Below are positions 31,074 to 41,933 of a stretch of DNA of 64,000 nucleotides, in pieces. Below the pieces are notes generated by a model. The model was not told the DNA's origin, did no database searches, and saw only the letters and a program-made list of their open reading frames with translations. Within the stretch, counting starts at the first letter, position 1. Each line of letters opens with the position of its first letter. The DNA is from Flavobacteria bacterium GWA2_35_26. GTDB lineage: Bacteria; Bacteroidota; Bacteroidia; Flavobacteriales; Flavobacteriaceae. The DNA is taken from positions 1-64,000 of the forward strand of contig MGWH01000002.1 of assembly GCA_001800905.1 (NCBI GenBank), read 5' to 3'. Position numbers and translations under genes: made by a program.

Positions 31074-33902
31074 TTGAAATCATTTCTCAAAATAGTATTG
31101 TGTTCTTTATTGGTTTTGACATCAATAAGTAGCTTTGCGCAACATCAATCCAAGATGATAGTGGAGCTTGTTCCTGCAACACACACACTTCGAATTCAAC
31201 AAGAAATCACCTTTATTAATCAGACTAACGACACTCTTTCTTCTCTAGTATTAAATGATTGGAACACGGCCTATTCTAACAAAAACACCCCGTTAGCCAA
31301 ACGATTTTCTGATGAATTTTACAGAGGATTTCATTTGGCTACTGAAGCCGAACGTGGTGGAACTTCTAATTTAACCATTCTGAATGTAGATAAATTATTT
31401 CTATCTTGGAGTAGAACCTTAGAAAACCCCGATTTAATTACCGTAGACTTAAGGGACAAGTTAGCGCCAAATCAGACTGTAACGCTTTCTCTTACTTATT
31501 TTTCTAAAATCCCAAGCAACGAATTTACTAAATATGGCTTTGCAGCCAATGGAGACTTACATCTAAAAAATTGGTTCATAACCCCAGCGCGATATGAAAA
31601 CAACGATTTTATAAGATATAGTAATTGCAACTTGGACGACATAGCCAATGGCAGTTGTAATTTTAAAATTCAATTTAAAATCCCAAAAGAAGCAGCACTC
31701 ACTACAGATTTAGTGATCACGCAACAAATGGAAGAAAAAAATCAAATGAGTTACTTTTTAGAGGATGAAAATAGGACCGACTTTAGCATCGTAATTCAAT
31801 CCAAATCTAATTTCAAAAGTTACCATAACGATCATAACGAAGTTATAACAGACATCAATACTACAAAATTAGATGACATTCAAAAAATCATTATAATCAA
31901 TAGAATTGCCAATTTTGCTAATGAATTTATTGGATTATATCCCCATCAAAAAATCCTAGTTTCCCAAACGAATTATGACCGAAATCCGTTTTATGGATTG
32001 AACCAATTACCGCAATTTCTAAATCCGTTTGAAGATGATTTTCTATTCGAAATTAAATTCTTAAAAACCTATTTAGAAACTTATCTAAAGACCAGTTTAC
32101 AGCTGGATCCAAGAAAAAACAACTGGATTTACGATGCCATCCAAATGGATGCAATGATTCAATACATAGAGCAATATCATGCCGATGTTACCATGCTTGG
32201 GAAGGCCTCTAAATTCAAAATATTAAAAAGATACAATTTAGCCAATCTGAAGTTTAACGAGCAATACAGCTATTTTTATATGCTAATGGCACGAAAAAAT
32301 TTGGATCAAGCTTTAGGAAGTGCTAAAACCGATTTGATAAAATTTAACGAACAAATTGCCAGTAAATACAGAGCTGGATTGAGCATTCGTTTTCTTGACA
32401 ATTACCTCCAGAAAGGAATCGTGAAAAATAGCATTCGCCAATTTTACAATTTGAACAAAGTCCAACAAACAACAGACAAAGACTTTGAAACTATTTTAAA
32501 ATCAAACACGACCAAGAATATTGATTGGTTTTTTAGCACTATCGTTCATTCGAGAGAATTAATTGATTACAAATTTGCCAAAGTATCCAAAACCCAAGAC
32601 AGCATCACTTTTTCAATAAAAAACAAAACTGATCTACCGATTCCAATTCCAATTTACGGCCTAAAAAAGAAAGAAATTGTTTTCAAAGATTGGTTGGATT
32701 TAAAAGAATGTGATAGCACATTTACGATTCCAAGAAAGCAAGCCGATAAAATTATTCTGAATTACAATAACGAAGTTCCCGAATACAATTTGCGTAATAA
32801 TTGGAAAAAACTAGAAGGTTTTTTTCCAAACAATCGACCTGTTAAATGTGTATTCATGAAGGATTTAGAAGATTCCTATTACAATCAAATATTGTATGTA
32901 CCTACTTTAACTTATAATTTGTATGATGGGCTTTCACCCGGTTTGCGTTTGCATAATAAAACTATTTTAGACAAACCTTTTATTTTTGATTTGGCTCCCT
33001 CCTATTCAACAAAATCAAAAAACTTATCTGGTGGTGGCGGATTTATCATCAATGACAATCGAAGAACTGGATCATTATATTCCATTAGGTACCTTTTGTC
33101 GGGTTCCTATTTCCATTATGCGCCTGATGCAAGTTATACTAAAATTACACCGGCTATTGAATTTCGATTTCGTAAACCTGATTTTAGAGACAATACTAAA
33201 GAGGGAATTTTGCTAAGACAAGTCATTGTTACTCGAGATCAAAGTAAAATTGTTCCGACTGATTTAGAAGCCAATTATTCAGTATTTAATGCCCGATATT
33301 TTAATTCCAAAACTGAAATCACCAAGCATAGTAGTACTAATGCAGATATTCAATTCGGATCTAACTTTGGTAAAATTGCCACAGAATGGGAATACAGAAA
33401 GCTTTTTGAAAATAACCGACAAGTCAATTTACGTTTGTATTTAGGCGCTTTTTTATACAACAATACCAATTCTGATTATTTTAGTTTTGCCCTTGACAGA
33501 CCCACCGATTATCTCTTTGACTACAATTTTTATGGACGATCTGAAAGTAGTGGATTCTTCAGCCAGCAATACATTCAAGCTGAGGGAGGGTTCAAATCGA
33601 AGTTGAATACCGCTTATGCCAATCAATGGATGGGAACTGTAAATGGAAGTTTCAATATTTGGAGATGGATTGAAATTTATGGTGATTTTGGACTAGTAAA
33701 AAACAAAAATAACTCTGCTCAATTCGTCTATGACAATGGAATTCGATTGAATTTAGTAACCGATTATTTTGAACTGTATTTTCCTGTTTACTCGAATAAT
33801 GGTTTAGAAATTACACATGAAAAATACAATGAAAAAATTCGTTTTGTGATTACTTTTTCACCAAAAACATTAGTTAACCTTTTCAATAGAAAATGGTTTT
33901 AG
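31074..33902 (+). CDS. M1-like aminopeptidase-fold protein, secreted
   Basis: 942 aa; signal peptide; TTG start; M1-like N-terminal region and beta-rich C-terminal half (GGGGFIINDNRRTGSLYSIRYLLSGSYF...). Confidence 0.65.
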   Translation: MKSFLKIVLCSLLVLTSISSFAQHQSKMIVELVPATHTLRIQQEITFINQTNDTLSSLVLNDWNTAYSNKNTPLAKRFSDEFYRGFHLATEAERGGTSNLTILNVDKLFLSWSRTLENPDLITVDLRDKLAPNQTVTLSLTYFSKIPSNEFTKYGFAANGDLHLKNWFITPARYENNDFIRYSNCNLDDIANGSCNFKIQFKIPKEAALTTDLVITQQMEEKNQMSYFLEDENRTDFSIVIQSKSNFKSYHNDHNEVITDINTTKLDDIQKIIIINRIANFANEFIGLYPHQKILVSQTNYDRNPFYGLNQLPQFLNPFEDDFLFEIKFLKTYLETYLKTSLQLDPRKNNWIYDAIQMDAMIQYIEQYHADVTMLGKASKFKILKRYNLANLKFNEQYSYFYMLMARKNLDQALGSAKTDLIKFNEQIASKYRAGLSIRFLDNYLQKGIVKNSIRQFYNLNKVQQTTDKDFETILKSNTTKNIDWFFSTIVHSRELIDYKFAKVSKTQDSITFSIKNKTDLPIPIPIYGLKKKEIVFKDWLDLKECDSTFTIPRKQADKIILNYNNEVPEYNLRNNWKKLEGFFPNNRPVKCVFMKDLEDSYYNQILYVPTLTYNLYDGLSPGLRLHNKTILDKPFIFDLAPSYSTKSKNLSGGGGFIINDNRRTGSLYSIRYLLSGSYFHYAPDASYTKITPAIEFRFRKPDFRDNTKEGILLRQVIVTRDQSKIVPTDLEANYSVFNARYFNSKTEITKHSSTNADIQFGSNFGKIATEWEYRKLFENNRQVNLRLYLGAFLYNNTNSDYFSFALDRPTDYLFDYNFYGRSESSGFFSQQYIQAEGGFKSKLNTAYANQWMGTVNGSFNIWRWIEIYGDFGLVKNKNNSAQFVYDNGIRLNLVTDYFELYFPVYSNNGLEITHEKYNEKIRFVITFSPKTLVNLFNRKWF

Positions 33903-34076
33903 GACAATTCAAAAAATTACATAATTATATAACAAATTATGTTTTGACCAATAATAATTCAACAATATACTACAAATATCGAAATTGATTACAAAAAGCT
34001 AATTTTAATTCGTAGTGGTAGTATGAAAATATGTAGTTTTTAATTAGATTTGTGCATTATGTCATCCTTTTCAATT

Positions 34077-36485
34077 ATGGTACACGAAAAAACAACTACG
34101 GCCTTAACTTTTGAAGACTTCAAAATAGAAGTTTTGAATGATTACAAAATTGCAGTAACGAGCAGGGAATGTAGTTTGTTAGGTCGTAAAGAAGTACTTA
34201 CTGGAAAGGCTAAATTTGGCATCTTTGGAGACGGAAAAGAAGTACCACAATTAGCCATGGCTAAATACTTTAAAAATGGAGACTTCCGCTCTGGCTACTA
34301 TCGAGATCAAACCTTTATGATGGCTATTGGCCAATTAACTATTAAAGAATTCTTTGCTGGTTTGTATGGTCATACTGATTTGGATTACGAACCCATGTCG
34401 GCAGGAAGACAAATGGGAGGCCATTTTGTAACACACAGTTTACACGCCGACGGTTCCTGGAAAAACTTAACCGAACAAAAAAATTCCAGTTCTGATATCT
34501 CCCCTACAGCGGCTCAAATGCCACGCCTTTTAGGATTGGCATACGCTTCAAAAATATACCGACAAGTTCCCGGAATTCCTAATGCTACCCATTTTTCTAA
34601 TGAAGGAGATGAAATCGCTTGGGGTACTATTGGCAATGCCAGTACTTCAGAAGGTGTTTTCTTTGAAACCATCAATGCTGCAGGAGTTTTACAAGTGCCT
34701 ATGGTAATGAGTGTTTGGGACGATGAATATGGTATTTCAGTTCATGCCAAGCACCAAACCACTAAGGAAAGTATTTCAGAAATTTTAAAAGGATACCAAA
34801 GAGAAAACGGAAGCAACGGTTTTGAAATCCTACAAGTTAAAGGTTGGGATTATGCTGATTTAATTGCCACTTACGAAAAAGCAGCTGAAGTTGCACGCAA
34901 AGAACATGTGCCGGTTTTGGTTCATGTATCGCAATTGACTCAACCGCAAGGGCATTCTAGCTCTGGTTCTCATGAACGCTACAAAAGCGCTGAAAGATTA
35001 GCTTGGGAAAAAGATTTTGATTGTATTCGTCAAATGCGACTTTGGATGATCGCTATCAATATTGCTTCTCCGGAAGAGTTAGATAAGATCGATGCCAATG
35101 CAAAAATAGCCGTTCTTGAGGGCAAAAAAGAAGCTTGGAAAGAGTTTATCAATCCTATTATCAACGAACAAAAAGAACTCCTCTCATTGCTTGAAAGAGT
35201 AGCTGAAACGAGTCAAAACAAAACTAAAATACTTCAATACGTATCCGTATTAAAGAACATTAAGGATCCATTAAAGAAAGAAATTTTAGGTACCGCTCGA
35301 AAAGTATTACGTTTGGTAAATAAGGAAAGTGGTCAAGCTGAACTATCCCAATGGATTCAAAATTACACTACCGTAACACAGCAAAAATTCAGTAGCCATT
35401 TGCATTCTGAATCCAATTCGAATGTGTATTCTGTTCAGCCGATTGCTCCTAAATATACTGAAAACAGTATTGCCGATACGGATGGACGTATGGTAATTAG
35501 AGATAATTTTGATGCTTTGTTTACCAAATATCCGGAAGCCTTAGTTTTTGGCGAAGACGCTGGAAATATTGGTGATGTGAATCAAGGTTTAGAAGGCATG
35601 CAAGAAAAATACGGAGAATTGCGTGTTACTGATGCGGGTATTCGTGAAGCAACAATAATCGGTCAAGGAATCGGATTGGCTTTACGAGGACTTCGTCCTA
35701 TTGCCGAAATACAATATTTAGATTACTTATTGTATGCCATTCAGATTTTAAGTGACGATTTAGCCACTTTACAATACCGAACTTTTGGAAGACAAAAAGC
35801 ACCTCTAATCATTCGTACACGCGGCCATCGATTAGAAGGTATTTGGCATTCGGGTTCACCAATGGGAATGATTATCAATGCTATCAGAGGGATTCACGTT
35901 TTGGTTCCAAGAAACATGACCCAAGCCGCTGGATTTTACAATACGCTTTTAGAAGCCGATGAACCTGCTTTGGTTATTGAGTGTTTGAATGGTTACCGAT
36001 TAAAAGAAAAAGCACCACTAAATTATGGCGAATTTAAAACACCAATTGGAGTTGTAGAAACGCTTCGAGAAGGAAAAGATATTACCCTAGTTTCGTATGG
36101 TTCTACGTTACGTTTAGTGGAACAAGCCGCCAATGAATTAGCGGAAATAGGCATCGATTGTGAAGTGATAGACATACAATCGTTATTGCCGTTTGATATC
36201 AATACGGATATTGTAAAAAGTATTGCCAAAACCAATCGTTTGTTAGTGATTGATGAAGATGTTCCTGGAGGAGCTTCGGCTTACATCTTACAACAAATTG
36301 TAGAAGTGCAAGACGGCTATTCGTATTTAGATAGCAAACCTCAAACTCTTACTTCTAAAGCGCATCGTCCAGCTTATGGCACTGATGGCGATTATTTTTC
36401 AAAACCATCGGTGGATGATATCTATGAAAAAATATATGCCATGATGAGTGAAGCAAGACCCAATCAATATCCTGATTTGTATTAA
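34077..36485 (+). CDS. Fused alpha+beta E1 component of a branched-chain/2-oxoacid dehydrogenase
   Basis: E1-alpha region (QMGGHFVTHSLHADGSW, SNEGDEIAWGTIGNASTSEG) fused to E1-beta region (FGEDAGNIGDVNQGL, DEDVPGGASAYI). Start chosen at MVHEK; TAGATTTG at 34045-34052 resembles a -7 element. Confidence 0.88.
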   Translation: MVHEKTTTALTFEDFKIEVLNDYKIAVTSRECSLLGRKEVLTGKAKFGIFGDGKEVPQLAMAKYFKNGDFRSGYYRDQTFMMAIGQLTIKEFFAGLYGHTDLDYEPMSAGRQMGGHFVTHSLHADGSWKNLTEQKNSSSDISPTAAQMPRLLGLAYASKIYRQVPGIPNATHFSNEGDEIAWGTIGNASTSEGVFFETINAAGVLQVPMVMSVWDDEYGISVHAKHQTTKESISEILKGYQRENGSNGFEILQVKGWDYADLIATYEKAAEVARKEHVPVLVHVSQLTQPQGHSSSGSHERYKSAERLAWEKDFDCIRQMRLWMIAINIASPEELDKIDANAKIAVLEGKKEAWKEFINPIINEQKELLSLLERVAETSQNKTKILQYVSVLKNIKDPLKKEILGTARKVLRLVNKESGQAELSQWIQNYTTVTQQKFSSHLHSESNSNVYSVQPIAPKYTENSIADTDGRMVIRDNFDALFTKYPEALVFGEDAGNIGDVNQGLEGMQEKYGELRVTDAGIREATIIGQGIGLALRGLRPIAEIQYLDYLLYAIQILSDDLATLQYRTFGRQKAPLIIRTRGHRLEGIWHSGSPMGMIINAIRGIHVLVPRNMTQAAGFYNTLLEADEPALVIECLNGYRLKEKAPLNYGEFKTPIGVVETLREGKDITLVSYGSTLRLVEQAANELAEIGIDCEVIDIQSLLPFDINTDIVKSIAKTNRLLVIDEDVPGGASAYILQQIVEVQDGYSYLDSKPQTLTSKAHRPAYGTDGDYFSKPSVDDIYEKIYAMMSEARPNQYPDLY

Positions 36486-36671
36486 TTGTACAAAAAAAGC
36501 GCCCCACTTTTTAAAAGATGTCAATCAGCCGGTATTCCAACATATTGGATGAAGTTTAGGTATACACAAGTAGTTGATACTAAATAAGTTTTGACACTTA
36601 TTAATCGGAATTATTAATATGTTTTTTATTATTGATATATTTGAGCTAAATTTTTGAAAAAATTATCATCA

Positions 36672-37151
36672 ATGAAACAATTTATTTTGTTTTTGTGTAT
36701 TATCTCATTCAGTTCCTACGGCCAAACGATAAGTCGTCAAACGATTGCTTCACAAGGTGCTAGTACTGTAATACGTAATGGTGTTTTCATTAGCCAATCC
36801 ATTGGTCAACAAAGTGTTACTGGCAATTATAAAGGAGATGTTAGTTTGAATCAAGGTTTTCAACAAAGTCAATGGAATCGTTTGATGAGTTCCAATCCAC
36901 CAAAACTAATTTCGACCCTCATTTATCCTAATCCATTTCTTTCTACTATTTCTTTTCAATTTTCGGAACCGGTATTACAGCCTATTGCAGTTGCTATATT
37001 TGATGTCACTGGAAAATTAGTGTATGCCTCTACCAAAAGTGCATTAAATAGTATATTGCAACTTGATTTGCAAAATTTGGCTGTAGGGGTTTATTTTGTT
37101 CGTTTACAATCGGCTAGTTTTCAATATTATTCACAAATAGTAAAACAATAA
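36672..37151 (+). CDS. T9SS type A sorting domain-containing protein
   Basis: Signal peptide MKQFILFLCIISFSSYGQ; C-terminal LIYPNPFLSTISFQFSEP...VGVYFVRLQSASFQYYSQIVKQ. Confidence 0.88.
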   Translation: MKQFILFLCIISFSSYGQTISRQTIASQGASTVIRNGVFISQSIGQQSVTGNYKGDVSLNQGFQQSQWNRLMSSNPPKLISTLIYPNPFLSTISFQFSEPVLQPIAVAIFDVTGKLVYASTKSALNSILQLDLQNLAVGVYFVRLQSASFQYYSQIVKQ

Positions 37152-37777
37152 TGAAAAATCTATTGGTATTTATATTTCTTTTCTTTGCCATTGAAAATAG
37201 TATTTCTCAGGAAGTGTTTTTTGTTACGGGTAAAAATCTTACCACCTATAATTTTAAAAATTCATTTGGAGAGTCTAATCCAAATTTAAAAGGTGGCAGT
37301 GGTTCTTTTTTTGAGTTGGGGTTTACCAACAAAACAAAAAATGAAAGAGTAGCGTATAGTTTCGGTTTAGTATTAAATGAGTACAATAGTATTGGTGGAA
37401 ATTCATTTAATCACTATTCATGGAAAACCAATTATTTGGGAATCCAAACTAGATACTACTATTCCTTACTAGATAGAAATGATCTAGACATCGTACCTAC
37501 TATTGGGTTCAATATCAGCACCTTAATTAATGGACAACAAACTATTGATGCTAGCGTATTCGATTTGACCAAAGAAAAAGAATTTACAGGAGTTGTAGTA
37601 ACTCCATCTTTAGGGGTCCAATTCAAATACAACTTATCGGAAAATGGTTTTGTTAGTTTTGGGTACAACTACTGCAGAGGATTCAATTTAACCAATACTA
37701 CAGATCAAAAATTAGGATTTAGCACCCATCAATTACAATTTGGAGTGCATTATTTTATAAATTCTTGCTGCAATTAA
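37151..37777 (+). CDS. Outer-membrane beta-barrel-like protein
   Basis: 208 aa; signal peptide, alternating aromatic/glycine beta strands, ends LQFGVHYFINSCCN; ATGA overlap with previous gene. Confidence 0.65.
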   Translation: MKNLLVFIFLFFAIENSISQEVFFVTGKNLTTYNFKNSFGESNPNLKGGSGSFFELGFTNKTKNERVAYSFGLVLNEYNSIGGNSFNHYSWKTNYLGIQTRYYYSLLDRNDLDIVPTIGFNISTLINGQQTIDASVFDLTKEKEFTGVVVTPSLGVQFKYNLSENGFVSFGYNYCRGFNLTNTTDQKLGFSTHQLQFGVHYFINSCCN

Positions 37778-37788
37778 TGCTATAAAAA

Positions 37789-40700
37789 ATGAAAAAAACA
37801 TTTGTTTTACTCTTCCTTTTAATAGCCGCTATTGGTGCTGCCCAAAATGGCATTTCGTATCAAGCGGTACTATTAAACCCAAATGGAGAACAACTTCCGG
37901 GAGCTGACAATTCAAAAATACCTTTGGTAAACAGTTCGATTTGTTTGCGATTTTCAATTGCAGCATCTTTAGGTGGAACTCCTGAATATCAAGAAACTAT
38001 AACAACCAGAACCGATGCCTTTGGAATGGTAAATGTGACCATTGGAACTGGAAATCCTACACCGGGCAGTCCAAGTTTTAGCACTATTAGTTGGGGTTCT
38101 GGACCAAAACATCTCAAAGTAGAATTGGACCTAACCGGATTATGCACTAGCTTCATAACCGTTAGTGATCAGCCATTTACTAGCGTTCCGTTTGCCTTGT
38201 ATGCTTTAAATTCGGGTTCTGGTGGAGGTTCTTCAACAACAACTTTAACTGGAGATGTGAGCGGTACTGGAACCGGAACTATTGCTACTTCTTTGGCAAC
38301 CACAGGAGTTATTGCGGGAGTTTATGGATCAGCAACTGCAGTACCTACAATTACAGTGGATTCAAAAGGTAGAATTACAAGTGCAACAACAACTCCAATT
38401 GCTGGGGGTTCCCCTATAGGATCTTCATTAAATAATGGAAATATTATAATTGGTAACAATTCGAATGTAGCAACTGCAGTACCTGTTACAGGTGATGTTA
38501 CCATCACTAACACCGGAGTAACAGCTATTGGTACAGGTAAAGTAACTGATGCTAAATTAGATAAAACTAATATTCCTTTAAGTGGATTTGGAGCCGCTTC
38601 AGCCAATGTTGCCTTGGGTGGTAATAAATTATCTGGAGTAGCAGATCCAACCTTAGCACAAGATGCAGCTACTAAAAATTATGTTGATGTAGCTACTGGT
38701 GCAATCACTAACTTGACAAATGGAAATGTCTATATAGGGAACAGTTCGAATGTAGCAACTGCAGTACCTGTTACAGGTGATGTTATTATAACTAACGCTG
38801 GTGTTACAACTATTGGAACAGGTAAAGTAACTGATGCCAAATTGGATAAAACCAATATCCCATTAAGTGGATTTGGAGCCGCTTCAGCCAATGTTGCCTT
38901 AGGTGGTAATAAATTATCTGGTGTAGCAGATCCAACCTTAGCACAAGATGCAGCTACTAAAAATTATGTTGATGCAGCTACTGGTGCAATCACTAACTTG
39001 ACAAATGGAAATGTCTATATAGGAAACAGTTCGAATGTGGCAACTTCAGTACCTTTTACAGGTGATGTTACTATAACTAACGCAGGAGTTACAACTATTG
39101 GAACAGGTAAAGTAACTGATGCCAAATTGGATAAAACTAATATTCCATTAAGTGGATTTGGTGCCGCTGTTGCAGCAGTGGATTTAGGTTCTAATAAATT
39201 AACCAATGTTACAGATCCAATCTTAGCACAAGATGCAGCAACTAAAAATTATGTAGATGTAGCTACTGGTGCAATAACAACATTAGCTGATGGGAAAATT
39301 TATATAGGAAATACTTCAAATGTAGCTACCGAAGTAACAATGAATGGTGATGTTACCATTTCTAATACTGGAGCAACTACAATAGTACCTAATGCAGTTA
39401 CTTACACTAAAATTCAAGATGTTAATAATGATAAGGTACTAGGTAATTTTTCTGGCGCTTTAGGATCAGTTCAAGAATTAGCTACAACTGGGTCAGGAGA
39501 TGTAGTTAGAGCAAATTCTCCAACAATGACAGCTCCTGTGTTAGGGACTCCCGCATCAGGGGTATTAACTAATGTTACTGGTTTGCCATTGACTTCTGGG
39601 GTTACTGGAATTTTACCTGGTACTAATGGAGGAACTGGTGTTGATAATGGAACCAAAACGATTACTTTAGCCGGAAATTTAACTACATCCGGTGCATTTG
39701 CAACTACCTTAACCACTACAGCTGATACAGATGTTACTTTACCAACAACAGGTACTTTAGCTACTTTATCAGGTGCCGAAACTTTGACCAATAAAACATT
39801 AACAAGTCCAACAATGACAGCTCCTGCGTTAGGGACTCCTGCATCAGGGGTATTAACTAATGTTACTGGTTTACCATTAACATCTGGGGTTACTGGAATT
39901 TTGCCTATTTCTAATGGTGGTACAGGTCAAACAACCAAAGCGACTGCATTTGATGCCTTGTCACCTATGACGGCTGCTGGAGATATTATTTATGGAGGAA
40001 CAAGTGGTGCAGGTTCAGTTTTAGTAAAAGGTTCAGACGGACAAGTTTTAACTTTAGCGAGTGGAGCACCTTCTTGGGCAAATCCAAATGGTGTGACAAC
40101 AATGGGGTCTATTGGAAGTACACCTAATGCTAGTGGTGCTACTATTTCAGGTACTACATTAACCTTGCAACCAGCCAATAACTCTTTTGGTGGTGTAGTA
40201 ACAACTGAATATCAAATTTTTGCAGGATCAAAAATGTTTAAAAGTGTAATAAATGTAGTACCGAACATACCTGCAAGTGGAAACGGAGCCTCTTCAATAA
40301 TTGCAGCGCAAAATGGATTTACTTCAGGGAGTAATTCAGGCGGAGCATTGACTTTAGAAGCTGGTGATGGTAATGGAAGTGGTGCTGGAGGAAATATTTA
40401 TTTAAACCCAGGAACATCTGGTTCAGGTACTGCAGGTATTACTCAAATTAATGGACAAGTTAAAATTACAGGAGGATCTCCTGCTTCAGGGGAAGTATTA
40501 ACCTCAGATGCAACAGGTATAGCAACTTGGGCGGCAATTCCATCTACTAATTTAACAACAGGAGTTACAGAAGTTTTACCCGGTACTAATGGTGGGACAG
40601 GAGTAGATAACGGAATCAAAACGATTACTTTAGGTGGAAATTTAACTACATCAGGTGCATTTGCAACTACATTAACTACTACAGATAATACAAACGTTAC

Positions 40701-41124
40701 TTTACCAACAACAGGTACTTTAGCCACCTTAGACGGTACTGAAACTTTGACCAATAAATCATTAACGAGCCCAATCCTAACTGGGACAACTACTTCAGAT
40801 ATTTTAAAAGTAAATAAAATTGTAGACACTAATGCAGTAATTAATTCTTCTGGAGATGATAATGTAATAATAAATTCAATGTCTGGAAGATTTAAGTTCC
40901 CCCTTGGTCTATCAAAAATAAAAGTTATAAATAGTAATGTTAAAGTTAATTCAATAATTCTATGTACAGTTACTAAAAACACATTCATGAATACTTATAA
41001 TACCAATAATTATATTCTTTCAGTAGATGCTTATGATACATTTTTTACTGTAACTTTACTTTCAGCCGTTACAACGTCAGATAAATTTGAAATAAATTTT
41101 CTCGTACTCAATAATAATCATTGA
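37789..41124 (+). CDS. Repeat-rich secreted protein with phage tail-fibre-like motifs
   Basis: 1111 aa; signal peptide [19 protein letters not shown]; 95-aa repeats ([45 protein letters not shown]...) and [24 protein letters not shown] motifs. Confidence 0.8.
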   Translation: MKKTFVLLFLLIAAIGAAQNGISYQAVLLNPNGEQLPGADNSKIPLVNSSICLRFSIAASLGGTPEYQETITTRTDAFGMVNVTIGTGNPTPGSPSFSTISWGSGPKHLKVELDLTGLCTSFITVSDQPFTSVPFALYALNSGSGGGSSTTTLTGDVSGTGTGTIATSLATTGVIAGVYGSATAVPTITVDSKGRITSATTTPIAGGSPIGSSLNNGNIIIGNNSNVATAVPVTGDVTITNTGVTAIGTGKVTDAKLDKTNIPLSGFGAASANVALGGNKLSGVADPTLAQDAATKNYVDVATGAITNLTNGNVYIGNSSNVATAVPVTGDVIITNAGVTTIGTGKVTDAKLDKTNIPLSGFGAASANVALGGNKLSGVADPTLAQDAATKNYVDAATGAITNLTNGNVYIGNSSNVATSVPFTGDVTITNAGVTTIGTGKVTDAKLDKTNIPLSGFGAAVAAVDLGSNKLTNVTDPILAQDAATKNYVDVATGAITTLADGKIYIGNTSNVATEVTMNGDVTISNTGATTIVPNAVTYTKIQDVNNDKVLGNFSGALGSVQELATTGSGDVVRANSPTMTAPVLGTPASGVLTNVTGLPLTSGVTGILPGTNGGTGVDNGTKTITLAGNLTTSGAFATTLTTTADTDVTLPTTGTLATLSGAETLTNKTLTSPTMTAPALGTPASGVLTNVTGLPLTSGVTGILPISNGGTGQTTKATAFDALSPMTAAGDIIYGGTSGAGSVLVKGSDGQVLTLASGAPSWANPNGVTTMGSIGSTPNASGATISGTTLTLQPANNSFGGVVTTEYQIFAGSKMFKSVINVVPNIPASGNGASSIIAAQNGFTSGSNSGGALTLEAGDGNGSGAGGNIYLNPGTSGSGTAGITQINGQVKITGGSPASGEVLTSDATGIATWAAIPSTNLTTGVTEVLPGTNGGTGVDNGIKTITLGGNLTTSGAFATTLTTTDNTNVTLPTTGTLATLDGTETLTNKSLTSPILTGTTTSDILKVNKIVDTNAVINSSGDDNVIINSMSGRFKFPLGLSKIKVINSNVKVNSIILCTVTKNTFMNTYNTNNYILSVDAYDTFFTVTLLSAVTTSDKFEINFLVLNNNH
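38461..39599 (+). repeat. 285-bp (95-aa) tandem repeat, three good copies plus a degenerate fourth
   Basis: Landmark tcgaatgtag (tcaaatgtag in copy 4) recurs at 38461, 38746, 39031 and 39316, exactly 285 nt apart. Confidence 0.93.
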
Positions 41125-41146
41125 TTTATTTAAATAGATTTCTTAA

Positions 41147-41179
41147 CAAAAAAAAACTCCTTTAAAGGAGTTTTTTTTA
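41147..41179. terminator. Bidirectional intrinsic terminator between convergent surface-protein genes
   Basis: aaaaaaaaactcctttaaaggagtttttttt. Confidence 0.85.
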
Positions 41180-41196
41180 TGAATAGAATTGAAAGA

Positions 41197-41931
41197 TTAA
41201 TTGGTTCTAAAGCTCCAAATCTGGCCTTGGGTTTCTGCTCCCTTAGCATCTCTAACCACTACTTTCCAATAGTAGATCGTTGCAGGCAGTAAAGTGGCAT
41301 CATAAGTGGTTGCCGTTTTATTGTCAACCACCTTAGTGGTTGGTGTAGCCGTAGTTCCTAAATACACATCATAAGTAAGTACGTCATTCACATCGACATC
41401 AGAGCCAGTCCATTTTAAGGTCGTTGTTGTACCTGTAATAATGGCATTAGCAACAGGTGCTACTAATTGTGGCAAAAATGGTGCGTGGTTAGTTAAAGCA
41501 GTACCCTCGGTAAAAAAACTATATACCGTTGAGTAAGCACTCGCTGCACCTTTGCTATCTGTTGCTTTCACTCGCCAGTAATACGCCTTTCCTTTTTCAA
41601 GTGTTTCTGTATGAGTTGGAGTTGAAATCTCCTTAGTAATCACATTTTGAGTAAACACATTATCTGTGGCAATTTGCAACTGATACACGATAGGATTACT
41701 TTCTGCATCCACAGAAACGTTCCATCCAAAAACAACTGTATTACTGATACACAATTGAGCAAGAGTTGGGCTGACCAAACCAGGAACAGAAGGTGCCGTG
41801 TTTGGAACTACAGTTGTTGGCGGAGGAGTTGGTGTTGTTGGTGGCGATGTAGTTGTATCCTCTCCACCACCTCCACTACATGACACTACTGCTAAATAAA
41901 TTAGGGTTCCGTAAAATATATTATTTTTCAT
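41197..41931 (-). CDS. Lipoprotein with two FN3-like domains
   Basis: MKNNIFYGTLIYLAVVSCSGGGGEDTT lipobox; two PxLVxPxxxxxxxxTTxxWxxSxDxxxxxxxYxxxLG-like repeats; 2 nt from the giant upstream gene. Confidence 0.78.
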   Translation of the reverse strand: MKNNIFYGTLIYLAVVSCSGGGGEDTTTSPPTTPTPPPTTVVPNTAPSVPGLVSPTLAQLCISNTVVFGWNVSVDAESNPIVYQLQIATDNVFTQNVITKEISTPTHTETLEKGKAYYWRVKATDSKGAASAYSTVYSFFTEGTALTNHAPFLPQLVAPVANAIITGTTTTLKWTGSDVDVNDVLTYDVYLGTTATPTTKVVDNKTATTYDATLLPATIYYWKVVVRDAKGAETQGQIWSFRTN

Positions 41932-41933
41932 AA

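Noticed and set aside
38461-39599. Regular repeats as a CRISPR array
   Set aside because: Units are 285 bp, in-frame coding, with no short repeat-spacer alternation and no cas genes.
38322-40988. Minus-strand ORFs within the fibre-like gene
   Set aside because: Antisense to a well-supported repeat CDS; low-complexity shadows with no signal or context.
37789-41124. Tail-fibre motifs as evidence of a prophage
   Set aside because: No capsid, portal, terminase, integrase or lysis genes nearby; the gene has a signal peptide and sits among T9SS/envelope genes.
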